A stretch of DNA of 64,000 bases, taken from NCBI GenBank assembly GCA_022539475.1, contig VCMS01000058.1, positions 124,001-188,000 of the forward strand, read 5' to 3'. Positions 17,857 through 27,331 of this stretch are shown one piece after another. The DNA is from Gracilaria domingensis. Its lineage: Eukaryota > Rhodophyta > Florideophyceae > Gracilariales > Gracilariaceae. The translations under genes and the position numbers were made by a program. The notes beneath the pieces were generated by a model. That model saw only the letters and a program-made list of their open reading frames with translations. It was not told the DNA's origin and ran no database searches. Every line of letters begins with the position of its first letter. Position 1 is the first letter of the stretch.

Positions 17857-19299
17857 TGGAAAGGGGGGGGGTGTGTGTGTGGGGCGAAGGAGGAGGGAAG
17901 GGAAGGGGGAAGGGAAGGGAAAGGGGGAGGGGAAGGGAAAGGGGGGCCGGGGGGGGGGGGAAGGGGGAGGGAGGAGGGGGTAGGAGGGTGGGAAGGAATG
18001 GGGGAGGGGGTGGGGGCTTTTGGTGGGGGGGAGAGGGAGGGAAGGAGGGGGCGCGATTACGCGCGGAGGGGTGGACGGGATCGGGGCGCGGCGAGGTGGG
18101 GGCGGCGCACGGCGCAAGCAGCAAACGGCGCGCAGGCGCGGGACTTGACCACTCGGATGGAGTGTTGTACCCGTAATAACCGCCGTGCGGAGCGCATGCG
18201 AAAGTTACGTGTGGCCACGCGCGCGCGCAGCGATGGAGCAGTGGTGCAGTGGCGCAGTGGTGCAAGTGCCGTTGCGCGCGCAGACGCGTGTCACTGACGC
18301 GCGCGCGCGCGTCAGCGCGCTTTCCGCGCGCGCAACGCGGCGCAAGCGCGCGGCCGCTGACGCCGGTTGTTGCTGCGCGCGCGCGCCACGCGCGCGCGCT
18401 GACGGTGGCCGAGGGCGCGCGGCGCCGATTCGGACGCGCACGTCAGCTGACCGCGCGCGCGCGCCGCGAGGCGCCATTGGCTGTTGGCCTGGCGCGCCGC
18501 TGTTGTCGATACCAATACAAACAATTCATGCGCGCCACCGCGCGCCACACCGCGCGCCACCGCGCGGCGGTGGCAGCCGCCGCGCCGCGCGCGCCGGCTG
18601 CCACCGCCGCGCCGCCGCGCCGCGCCGCGCCGCGCCGCGCCGCGCCGCGCCGCTGACGCGCTGACGCGCTGACGCGCTGACGCGCAGACGCGCGCTGACG
18701 CGCTGACGCGCTGACGCGCAGACGCGCGCTGCGCCACGCGCCATGCGCCACGCGCCACGCGCCACGCGCCGCCCGCCACGGAAAGCAGCCGCCGCGCCGC
18801 GTTTCTCCGTCCCTGTCGCGGTCGCAGCCGTGTGCGGACGGCCGTGCCCGGAATATTGTACCTCTGCCTATCATACGCTCCCCTGCATCGTACATCGCCG
18901 CCGCTTTCGCGTATCGCCACGCTCTCCACTGCTTCCATCGTACACCCAGAAACACCCCGTCGACCCCACACTCTTGTGCCCGGCCATTAGCCACGCCATC
19001 GGGCCTTTAAAAGTCTCCACACCGTTTCGTTGCTCTGTCCCCCTCGCCAATATCTCAACCTGCTTCGTCTGCATACAAACATCAGCGCGCAGCCAGCCTG
19101 CCTGTCACAAGACTCACACTCATGTCTCCTCCTTACACCCCCTTCCGTATAATCTCTGTCGGTCACCCCATATTGCAACTTCACACCTCTGCTATGATAC
19201 CTCGTCTTTTCACCAGTTATCACTTTCACCCGCTCTTCCCAAACCGCAGCTTCAATTCAACCTCTTGGTGTCTCAAATCTAGACAACTCGTAGCCAATC
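17857..19299. promoter_or_regulatory. Divergent region with homopurine tract and GC-rich arrays
   Basis: Separates the SANT gene (-) from the amidase gene (+). 17860-18050 is G/A on the + strand, so a long C/T tract on the SANT coding strand. 18200-18780 is extremely CpG-rich with tandem arrays. From 18790 the sequence becomes ordinary; TTTAAAAG at about 19014 may be a TATA-like box for the amidase gene. No coding region is supported. Confidence 0.45.
18607..18770. repeat. Nested GC-rich tandem arrays (5-, 8- and 7-bp units)
   Basis: Three adjoining arrays: CCGCG-type 5-bp units (about 18607-18652), CGCTGACG 8-bp units (about 18650-18728) arranged in two larger blocks each ending in CGCAGACGCG, and CGCCACG 7-bp units (about 18731-18770). 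All open reading frames across them are compositional. Confidence 0.8.
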
Positions 19300-20733
19300 A
19301 TGTATTCTCCCTTGACGCTGCAATCGTTCCAGTCATCCACCGCAACACCCGCCGATCTGCGAGCCTTTTACGCCCAGCTTCATCTCCGTGCAAAGCAGAC
19401 GGAATCGCTCTTTATATCGTTTGCGCCGCTGCAACAAATACACTCGCGCCTGGATGAGCTCCAACAATCCGATCCCAAACGTGAGCTGCCTTTGCACGCC
19501 GTTCCGTTTGCCGTCAAGGACAACATTGACGCCCCGCCCCTCAAGACCACCGCCGCATGTCCGGCCTACGCATATCACCCCGAGAACACCGCCTTCGTAG
19601 TCGAGCAACTTGAGAAAGCGGGCGCCATCGTCATTGGCAAGACCAACATGGATCAGTTTGCCTGCGGCCTCACCGGCATGCGATCGCCGTACGGAACACC
19701 TGAAAACGTCTGTAACAGCAACTACATTCCGGGCGGTAGTTCTTCTGGTTCTGCTGTTGCTGTCGCCATGGGTCTCTCCGTCTTTGCGCTTGGAACTGAT
19801 ACGGCAGGCTCCGGCAGAGTGCCAGCTGCCATGAATCACATTGTTGGTCTCAAGCCCACCAAGGGTATTTTGTCAACATCTGGAGTAGTACCCGCGGCAG
19901 CATCTCTGGATACTGTCTCCATATTCGCTAGTACCGTTGAAGATGCAGCTTTTGTGTTGAACATTGCTGCTAAATACGACGTGCTCAATCCCTTCTCACG
20001 TATGCCACCTGCGGAAAAGTTCCCAAAACCACCGTCGGCAATCCAGCGTATGGAAGATGCCAAGTTCACCTTTGGCGTTCCACCAGACAGTGTTCTTGAT
20101 TTTCGTGGCGATCAGATTGCCCATGACAGTTTTCTTGATGCGTTGGATAAACTGGAGATGCTTGGTGGTCAAAAGATCCAGATCGATTTCACTCCTTTTC
20201 AGGAGGTGGCGGACATGCTTTACCGTGAACTTGTACCGGAAAGATATGCCGCTATTGGCGACTTTCTGGAAGAGAATACCGGTATTGAAGCTGCCGCCCT
20301 CAATCCGAGCGTCTTTTTTATTGTCATGGGCGGAAAGTCTGGTAAGGCATGCGACATTTTCACAGCCCAGGAGAAAGTTCGCACGTATATCAAGTATGCG
20401 GAGCGTGACACGTGGTCGAGAATCAAGTTCTTGGTTGTCCCCAGTGTTCCTTGCGCCATGACTACCCTTCAGGTTGCGAATGACCCAATTGGTCTCAACA
20501 AAGTGCTCGGCAAGTACACCAACTTTGTCAACCTCATGGACCTCTGCGCCGTGGCTATACCGGCTACAAAACTGGTAGAAGGGAAAAATCCAGAACCGCG
20601 CGGCATCACTATAATTGCGCAGGCTTTTGAGGAAAACAGCTTGGTGCAACTTGCTCGCCATTTCCAGAACTCTGTCATCGATGAGGATGGATTTACGCAC
20701 GAGTCATACCAGGCGGAGATGCTGAAACAATAA
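19300..20733 (+). CDS. Amidase-signature enzyme, allophanate hydrolase type
   Basis: A 477-residue protein covering the whole amidase domain. The Ser-cisSer-Lys triad is visible: K73 in V-P-F-A-V-K-D-N, the cis-serine in G-G-S-S-S-G-S (residues 145-151), and nucleophile S171 in G-T-D-T-A-G-S-G-R-V-P-A. The G-S-G-R-V-P-A variant and the following G-L-K-P-T-K-G block ending in S-L-D-T-V-S are typical of allophanate hydrolases (AtzF and the amidase half of DUR1,2), not of GatA. Allophanate hydrolase releases ammonia and CO2 from allophanate in urea breakdown. The extra C-terminal domain of bacterial AtzF is absent. No urea carboxylase gene is nearby, so the substrate is inferred. Confidence 0.82.
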   Translation: MYSPLTLQSFQSSTATPADLRAFYAQLHLRAKQTESLFISFAPLQQIHSRLDELQQSDPKRELPLHAVPFAVKDNIDAPPLKTTAACPAYAYHPENTAFVVEQLEKAGAIVIGKTNMDQFACGLTGMRSPYGTPENVCNSNYIPGGSSSGSAVAVAMGLSVFALGTDTAGSGRVPAAMNHIVGLKPTKGILSTSGVVPAAASLDTVSIFASTVEDAAFVLNIAAKYDVLNPFSRMPPAEKFPKPPSAIQRMEDAKFTFGVPPDSVLDFRGDQIAHDSFLDALDKLEMLGGQKIQIDFTPFQEVADMLYRELVPERYAAIGDFLEENTGIEAAALNPSVFFIVMGGKSGKACDIFTAQEKVRTYIKYAERDTWSRIKFLVVPSVPCAMTTLQVANDPIGLNKVLGKYTNFVNLMDLCAVAIPATKLVEGKNPEPRGITIIAQAFEENSLVQLARHFQNSVIDEDGFTHESYQAEMLKQ

Positions 20734-21598
20734 CTCACCCTCCTATTTTTCGTTCATACTTGAATTCCTTGTACATGGTAATTTGAGAGTACAACTGTTT
20801 TCGAACACACTAACATCAACTAATAACTTGCTAAGAATAAACAGCACATTGCTAGAAACGGTATGAGAAACTATGGCTTCACTTCAGAAACCGCACAAGT
20901 GCGTTCTGGGATTTTAGCTGTCTTAGACATTCCCATGATAAAGACCAGTCATTCTCTCATTTGCCGTTGGACCCAGATATCTAGATGTTTGTGCAGTCAT
21001 GCCATAGATGGAGAACCAAATGCTCCACTGCAGCCCTCTGACCCCCTCCTCTCGTAACCTCAGCCGGTCCCATACATTCCATGTTCCATATCATACAAAT
21101 AAGTATGACGCAATTCCCTATTCTCCAGAGGAACATGCTCTCCTGGCAGCAAATATATGAAGCTCCAGCCAATCCAGACAGGTTGCGCATGCACGCAAAA
21201 GCATATGACGAGTACTCTTGAGCTCCAAGAGAACCGACCTCATACCTCATCACGGGTCAGGAAACGAAGCTGACATGCTACGGAGAATGCTCAGACCATA
21301 GTTTCAGTAACATTCGTGGTTTCCCCCAGGCCTCTTTGGAGACTTCCTTTCTGCACATGGGCAGCCCAGCCCTTGACAGTTTACGAAGGTATATACAGAA
21401 AAATGGTCGGCGTGTGGCTGAAAATGGATTCCCGTCCTTTTCCACATTAGTTCTCGTCAACTGACAGAGCGACTTTGCGAGCCATATCAAACACAAATCA
21501 GAATAGAATACATCTACATGTGACTAGAGAAGGAAAGCTTTCCAGCGACCCAGAACCGAGTTAGAAGTCAAATACAACATGAAGCCACCGAGGCAACT
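20734..21598. other. Convergent intergenic region
   Basis: About 865 bp between two stop codons. No recognisable gene, RNA or repeat. An AATAAA box lies at about 20836. Confidence 0.5.
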
Positions 21599-23977
21599 TC
21601 ACTCACCGTCACGAGCCGGTTCTGTCCGGTTGTTGTCCTCATTCGGTGTTTCGCCTGGTATTTGATCGTCATCTTCGATACCTTCATCTCGATCAGATCT
21701 CATCAACCTTCTTTGACGAGCATTTACGACAACAACCAGAACGCCAAGCAACAAAGTGACTATGACGATATCGCTAATATATCGACTGTACTCCTCGTAA
21801 AGCCCAGACAGCAATTTAAGGCCTCCAAACACAATCTCATAGTGTTTAAGACCAAACACGGCAATCGTAGATGGCAGCCACGCGTCGGCATCATGTGTCA
21901 TCGCACGATCAAAATATCGCTTAGCAATATGCTTGTCAGGATTCATACCAAATCCTCTCGCATGCATCCAACCAAGATTAAAATATGCCTCCGCACTTCC
22001 AGCGCGGCTGGCCGTTTCGTACGCGACAGCTGCCTTTGGGTAGTCGCGCAATTCGGCAAAAGCCAAATCGCCGATACGAATCATGCTTAGAACGTCTCCT
22101 TGAGCCGCAGACATGGAATACATTTCAATGGCTCTGTGAACAAGTTCTTCCCTAGCAGGCGTAGCAGCAGAGCTACCTCGGTCAGCGATGGTTCCCTTTT
22201 CATACATGAAGCCAGAATTATACTGAGCAAGTTCCAATCCGGCATGTGCCGCTTTGAGATATCGATACAGTGCCTGCGCATACATTCCCTTCTCGTGCAA
22301 CCGCCCAGCTGTGTCCAGATATGTTTGCCACACGCCAGATTCGGCAACCTTCTTGAGATTGGAAACGCCCTCAGCGCAATCGTACTTGATTGGTGGTTCG
22401 CCGGAGAGATAACGCAACCCCAACTTGTACGAAGCCTGTATATGATCCAGCGCAGCAGCGTGAGTGAGACAAGTAATCGCATCAATAGATGATTTGCGCA
22501 CTCCAATACCTTCTTCATAAAGGTACGCAAGATGGTAAAACGCATCAGGATGCTCCTTTTCACTAGCTTTTCGAAAGAACGCAGCCGCAATAGTGGCATT
22601 TTTAGCAAGGCCTATTCCATAAAGGTAAGCAAAGCCCAACGCATTCAACGCGTTACGCTCCTTCTTTTCTGCAGCAGCATAAAAGTGTTGAATGGCAGTA
22701 TCGTTATTACCAGCACTAAGGTGAATAAAGCCCAACAGCGCATGAGCATCAGGTCTACCCGAGTCGGCGGCACTCTGAAACAGCGTGGTCGCTCGACGAA
22801 CGTCTGTCTCAGAACTGTGGTCCGAGTATATGAGTTTGGCAAATTCAACCTGCGCACTCGGATCGCCTCTGTTGGCGGCGCGCTCCACGTATTGCACAAC
22901 CTCGTCAGAAGCGCGAGGAGGACGCCCCTCACGCAGTCTTCTCCGCGGCGGCGGTGTCAAGAACGACGGCAGCAGGATACGTAACGGAGTACTCGAAGGG
23001 ACAGTGGCGTTTGCAACAATCTTGTACAAGTCAGATGCGCGCGGGCAGTCTTCCGACACAGACAGGGCGACGTGATAACGATGCGCAAGTGCCATAGAGG
23101 CGTAGAGTGAACCGCCCTCAGCAGCAATGGTCCAATGAAGCAAGGCGGCGGGCTCGTATTTCGGAACAATGGGCTGGGCGACTCCGGTGGCGTACAAAAG
23201 GGCGAGCTCAGCGTGTGCGTGAGGGTTGCCTCTGTCGGCGGCTTGTCGCAGTAGATGAATGGCTTCCGAGTGCGAGAGAGGACTGTGAGGGATGTTTGAC
23301 AGGGTTGCGACGGCGATTGCGTGGATGGCGGTTGAGCTGTTTGATTGGTGAATGTGGTGAAGTAAGGCGTTGTAGGCGGATGTGAGTTGATCTGCAGTGC
23401 TGAATGGATCCTGCAGGGCGTCAAAGTGTGGAAGAAGATGGGCGGGTGACGGTTTGGTTTGGAGTTGATCGGAAAGGCGAAGCGTGGGTGGTGGTTGTAC
23501 TGGTTGTTGTGGTGGCTGGTATGGCGGTTGCGGGGGCAGTTTAGATGTCAGTTGTTGAGATTCGGGGGAGAGTTGGGATTGGGGTGGAGGTTGAGAGGAA
23601 GGATTTTGGGAGTTGGCGAGAGCTTGGCGACGAAACTCGTGGTAGTCGACTTTGCTAACGGCGCTTCGCAAGGCAGTGAGAGGTAGCTTGTGGTACAGGT
23701 TGCCGACGGTGATATCCACAAACGACGCATCAAACACAGAGGGATCATCCACGACGGCGGCAGGGATAACAAACGAGATAACAGTATGGTTATGAAACAA
23801 AACGCTCGGCGCGGCCACGCCATTAATGAGGACGACGAGCGGCGACGACCGAAAGCTCTCGCCGCGAAAGACGGCGACATACTGCATGCGGTCGTCCTCA
23901 TCTGCGGCGGCGCGCGCGCGCCAGGCGGCAAAGAGCAGCAGCAGCAGCGGGAGAAGAAGCTCGCGGAACGGCGCCAT
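21599..23977 (-). CDS. SEL1L: SEL1L/HRD3-like ERAD adaptor
   Basis: From the ATG at 23977 the protein has 792 residues and begins with a signal peptide (A-P-F-R-E then a leucine run, cut near A-R-A-A-A). Residues about 215-705 are a series of Sel1-like repeats, with recurring A-L-L-Y-A-T-G, A-L-A-Y-L-Y-G-I-G and L-G-W-M-H-A-R-G-F-G units. One membrane helix near residues 735-755 is followed by a short basic tail. This is the layout of Sel1L/Hrd3, which recruits misfolded glycoproteins to the Hrd1 ligase in the ER lumen. A proline/glutamine-rich linker occupies about residues 120-190. An upstream in-frame ATG at 24118 would bury the signal peptide, so 23977 is preferred. Confidence 0.9.
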   Translation of the reverse strand: MAPFRELLLPLLLLLFAAWRARAAADEDDRMQYVAVFRGESFRSSPLVVLINGVAAPSVLFHNHTVISFVIPAAVVDDPSVFDASFVDITVGNLYHKLPLTALRSAVSKVDYHEFRRQALANSQNPSSQPPPQSQLSPESQQLTSKLPPQPPYQPPQQPVQPPPTLRLSDQLQTKPSPAHLLPHFDALQDPFSTADQLTSAYNALLHHIHQSNSSTAIHAIAVATLSNIPHSPLSHSEAIHLLRQAADRGNPHAHAELALLYATGVAQPIVPKYEPAALLHWTIAAEGGSLYASMALAHRYHVALSVSEDCPRASDLYKIVANATVPSSTPLRILLPSFLTPPPRRRLREGRPPRASDEVVQYVERAANRGDPSAQVEFAKLIYSDHSSETDVRRATTLFQSAADSGRPDAHALLGFIHLSAGNNDTAIQHFYAAAEKKERNALNALGFAYLYGIGLAKNATIAAAFFRKASEKEHPDAFYHLAYLYEEGIGVRKSSIDAITCLTHAAALDHIQASYKLGLRYLSGEPPIKYDCAEGVSNLKKVAESGVWQTYLDTAGRLHEKGMYAQALYRYLKAAHAGLELAQYNSGFMYEKGTIADRGSSAATPAREELVHRAIEMYSMSAAQGDVLSMIRIGDLAFAELRDYPKAAVAYETASRAGSAEAYFNLGWMHARGFGMNPDKHIAKRYFDRAMTHDADAWLPSTIAVFGLKHYEIVFGGLKLLSGLYEEYSRYISDIVIVTLLLGVLVVVVNARQRRLMRSDRDEGIEDDDQIPGETPNEDNNRTEPARDGE

Positions 23978-24280
23978 AACAGAGAGCAGAGCGGGACGCG
24001 CTCCGGCCGACGCTGCGCGGGGGGGGGGGGGGGGGGGTGCGAGCGGCGCGCGCGCGTGGAAGAGCGCCAGCGCGCGCTTCGCGAGCGGAGCAACGCTGTT
24101 AGCGCGGCGCCAACGCACAATCTAAATGCGCCCACTCGCGGCCGACCACCTGTCAGGCAGTCAAAGTGGGCGCGCCTCCGCCACGTGTCCACGCGCGCGC
24201 CACGTCACGCGCGACGCTGATCTGCGCCGCGACGAGCTCGCGCGCGGCCGCGGGGACGGCGCACCGCGCACCGCGGCGCC
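23978..24280. promoter_or_regulatory. Short divergent promoter between SEL1L and the PsbQ-like gene
   Basis: Only about 300 bp separate the two start codons. It contains a G run of about 20 (24020-24038), which is a C run on the SEL1L coding strand just upstream of its ATG, and several alternating CG runs. No TATA box is seen. Confidence 0.4.
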
Positions 24281-24309
24281 ATGGCTTTGAGCGCGCGCGG
24301 AACGGCGGC

Positions 24310-24340
<31 letters not shown>

Positions 24341-24901
24341 TTCGTACGCGGCGCGGCGCTGCCGCAGCTTCGGCGCGGCGCGGCGCTGCCGCAGCGTTGG
24401 CGCGGCGCGGCGCGCCGAGGCGGCGGCGCGGGCGTGGTGAGCGCGCGGCTGTCGCGGCGCGCGCTGCTGGCGGCGCCGCTGGCGCTGGCGGCGCCGCTGG
24501 CGCTGGCGGCGCCGCGCGCGGCGCGCGCGGACCGCACGGGCAAGTTCTCGACCAAGCTGACGGCGAAGCGGCGCTACGTGCCGCGCATCACGCGCGGCGC
24601 GCAGGCGGTGCTGCGCGGCGAGACGGACGTGGCGCTGCTGGACGACATGCTGGCGGCGATGGGCTTGTTCGGCACCACGTACTTCTCGGAGGGAAACCGC
24701 GTCGGGGAGCGCGAGCGCGCGCTCGACGAGTGCGTGGAGGGCGGCAGGGCGGCGCTGCGGCGGCTGCTGGACGCGCGGCGACGCGGCGACTTGGACGGCG
24801 AGCGCGCCGCGTTGCAGGCGCTCCAGCGCGCCGTCGCGCAGTGGCTGCAGGTCGCCGACTACGAGCGCGTTGCTGGCGTGACGCTGCTGTCGTCGTCTTG
24901 A
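24281..24901 (+). CDS. Lumen-targeted PsbQ-like four-helix protein
   Basis: A 206-residue protein. The first 55 residues are alanine/arginine-rich as expected of a plastid transit peptide. A twin-arginine, thylakoid-transfer-like segment follows (S-R-R-A-L-L, then an alanine/leucine core ending A-R-A near residue 85). The mature part of about 120 residues is mainly helical, with Y-V-P-R-I, a G-L-F-G-T-T-Y-F-S-E-G-N-R block and two C-terminal amphipathic helices. This fits extrinsic photosystem II PsbQ-type proteins of the red lineage, which stabilise the oxygen-evolving complex. The match is by architecture and short motifs only; another lumenal four-helix protein is possible. Confidence 0.6.
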
Positions 24902-25591
24902 AGTTTGCAACATGTTTTTTTGAAAGTGTTCACTTTTCAAAGCTACAATCTAAAATGAGCTTGTTTTGAACACGTGCGCCGCAGCAGGCTTCAAGCCTTG
25001 AAGTTCAAGGTGCGCACCGCCGGCGCGAGGCAATCCACACCGCCAGAGTTGACGCCCAGCTACTGGCGGCTGCATCTCCATTGCCCCACGATCACACCCT
25101 CCTTCTTCGCGAGCTCCGGCCTGCCGCATATCCGCGAGTGCCGTCGATGAGTGTCGTCTGCTGTGCTGAGCCGCATTCGCTCACCACACCACGCGGCACG
25201 CATCTACGATACTAGCGCACTGCGGCGTACGTTGCTTGACTCCTTTTTAGTTTTGTGCGCAGAGGCTTACTGTGATGATTGCGTTATACTCTCATAGCGA
25301 TCGCTCGGATGACATTGAACACGCTTTTCATGCATCACCAATCTGAGTTTGCCCTCTGCCACACGCGTAGCTAGCAGCTTGTTGTTGTTGTTGTTGTGCC
25401 ATGCAATTTTGGTGAGCTCTCCTACTAGCTTTTAATTATCAACACATGTGTTCACTTTTGTCATGCAGTAAAACAACTGTTGACTTTGCTCTTCATGTAG
25501 AGTGCTTGCAGTCGAATTAGCGTCTCCCATCGCCCTTCGCGCACCCACTAGAAAGCAGCAAGCGCCAACGCGCAAGCAAAATCTGACTCAA
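24902..25591. other. Intergenic region upstream of the Hog gene
   Basis: No gene supported. It contains a GTTGTT microsatellite (about 25380-25397) and lower GC than either neighbour. Confidence 0.45.
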
Positions 25592-27055
25592 ATGGCTCTC
25601 AGCAGTGCTGAGAGCAGTACCATGCTGTTGGTCATTGTCACAGCATTGCTCCACAACCTCAAGCAGCTCGCGCAATGTACTCCGGTAGCTGCGCCGCCAG
25701 TCGGCAACTCGTTCAAGCAAGCGAATAGCGCGCTCTCAAAACACTCCATTCGACTGGTGGACCTCACAGATGGTCCGTTCACGCCGCTGTCAAATCACAT
25801 CCCGCAGTCAAGCTGTCCCTTGATGTCCACCGAGTTCACGTTCATTCTGCACACTCCCAACGGCATGAGGGTGCCACACTCTCGAATGCTTGTGGATGGG
25901 CTCAAGTGCGGCAACATGGCCGACAATGCCACGGAGCAACAGCTGTTCGCCGACCCGTTCATGCAACTGATGGAGATTGACTCTCTGAAGGACGAGGATA
26001 CCGCGCGCGCAAACGGTGTGTACAACGCGTACTACGAGCTGCACACACTGAGCCGGCCGTTTCCAAAGTCGTTCTTCGACTTTATGCTGCGAGAGCGATT
26101 CGATCGAGGGCTCATGACGTACATCGGCTTCGAACGATACTCGGCGCGCGTGTGCACCAACGGGCGCGAAAGCGTTCGCGTGGAGAGGGGAACGATGGTG
26201 TTCATAGGCGGCGTTCACGGCAAAAACGTGAGCGTGACGCAGCTGATCAGCCGTCTACCGCACGGAAAGCAGGTGTACCTGCCGCCCAACAACCCGTACC
26301 AGATGTCGTTCACGCCCGACGGCGGCAAGGATTCGGCCGAGCACGTGTGCGCGCTCAAGCTGGACTGGCGCAATCGGCGCGGAACGTCGAGCAACGGGTC
26401 GGCGCACGAGCGCGGCGACGTGCGCATGTGCTTCTCCGGCGCGGGCACGCTGCGGCGCGCGGACGGCGCGGTGGTGCGCATGCGCGAGCTGCAGGTGGGC
26501 GACGTGGTGCGCTCGACGCGCGACGAGCTCAGCGACGTGTTCCTGTTCAGCCACCGCGACGCGCGCGCGCGCAGCGCGATGGTGTCGATCGGCTGCGCGA
26601 ACGGCGCGCGGCTGCAGCTGTCGCGCGGGCACTACGTGCGGCGCGCGCGCGGCGCGCTGCTGGCGGCGCGGCTGGTGCGCGCGGGCGACGTGCTGCAGAC
26701 GACGGCGGGGCCGTCGGCCGTGCGCAGCGTGGCGCCCAGCTGGGGCGCGGGGCTGTACAACCCGCACACGCTGAGCGGGCTGGTGGCGGTGGGCGGCGTG
26801 GTGGCCAGCTGCTACACCACCGCCGTGCCCGCGCGCACCGCGCACGCGCTGCTGGCGCCCGCGCGCGCCGCGTACCGGCTGGCGGGGCGCGCGCGCTGGA
26901 CGCGCTGGGCGCGGCTGCTGCGCGCCGCCGCGCCGCTGCTGCGGCGCGCGCCGCCGCCGCCGCCGCCGCCGCCGCTGCTGCGGCGGCTGCTGCGGCTGCT
27001 GCGCGCGCCGAGCGCTCTGCCGCGCGCGCGCGCGCGCGCGCTGGCCACCAGCTGA
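25592..27055 (+). CDS. Hog (hedgehog-type Hint) domain protein with novel N-terminal region
   Basis: A 487-residue protein. Residues 11-28 are hydrophobic and may be a signal peptide or anchor. Residues 30-275 match no family I know. A Hint module spans about residues 279-408: the catalytic cysteine opens C-F-S-G-A-G-T-L, followed by M-R-E-L-Q-V-G-D-V-V, V-F-L-F-S-H-R-D, L-S-R-G-H-Y-V (the block-B histidine) and V-G-G-V-V-A-S-C-Y. The last block matches the hedgehog Hog ending rather than the intein H-N ending, so the protein probably self-cleaves at C-F and may attach a nucleophile to the N-terminal part. The last 80 residues are arginine/proline-rich. Composition rises sharply in GC from residue 230. 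The start is the first ATG in frame. Confidence 0.82.
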   Translation: MALSSAESSTMLLVIVTALLHNLKQLAQCTPVAAPPVGNSFKQANSALSKHSIRLVDLTDGPFTPLSNHIPQSSCPLMSTEFTFILHTPNGMRVPHSRMLVDGLKCGNMADNATEQQLFADPFMQLMEIDSLKDEDTARANGVYNAYYELHTLSRPFPKSFFDFMLRERFDRGLMTYIGFERYSARVCTNGRESVRVERGTMVFIGGVHGKNVSVTQLISRLPHGKQVYLPPNNPYQMSFTPDGGKDSAEHVCALKLDWRNRRGTSSNGSAHERGDVRMCFSGAGTLRRADGAVVRMRELQVGDVVRSTRDELSDVFLFSHRDARARSAMVSIGCANGARLQLSRGHYVRRARGALLAARLVRAGDVLQTTAGPSAVRSVAPSWGAGLYNPHTLSGLVAVGGVVASCYTTAVPARTAHALLAPARAAYRLAGRARWTRWARLLRAAAPLLRRAPPPPPPPPLLRRLLRLLRAPSALPRARARALATS

Positions 27056-27331
27056 GCTGACGCGCCGCAGATGCAGTAAAAACGAACGCGCTTTCCCGCG
27101 CGCGCGCCGCTGCTGCGCGTGACGCGCTGCGCGCGGCAGCGGGCGCCGCTCGCGCGGCGCTGTGCTGCTGTGCTGGCGCGCCGCGTGCTCGCCGTCAGCC
27201 AGCGCGTCGCGCGCCGCGCCGCCGTCCGCCGTCCGCCGTTTCCTCGCCTGCCCCGCGCCAACGTCGCCTTCGTCGCCTTCCCCCCACCTCCCCCACCTTC
27301 TTCTTCTGACTTGCTCGCTTTGCAGCGCGTC

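Noticed and set aside
17416-18117. Separate 233-codon gene upstream of the SANT frame
   Set aside because: Its first real ATG (17856) and sequence are best explained as the 5' part of the SANT gene across a 1-nt shift, not as an independent gene.
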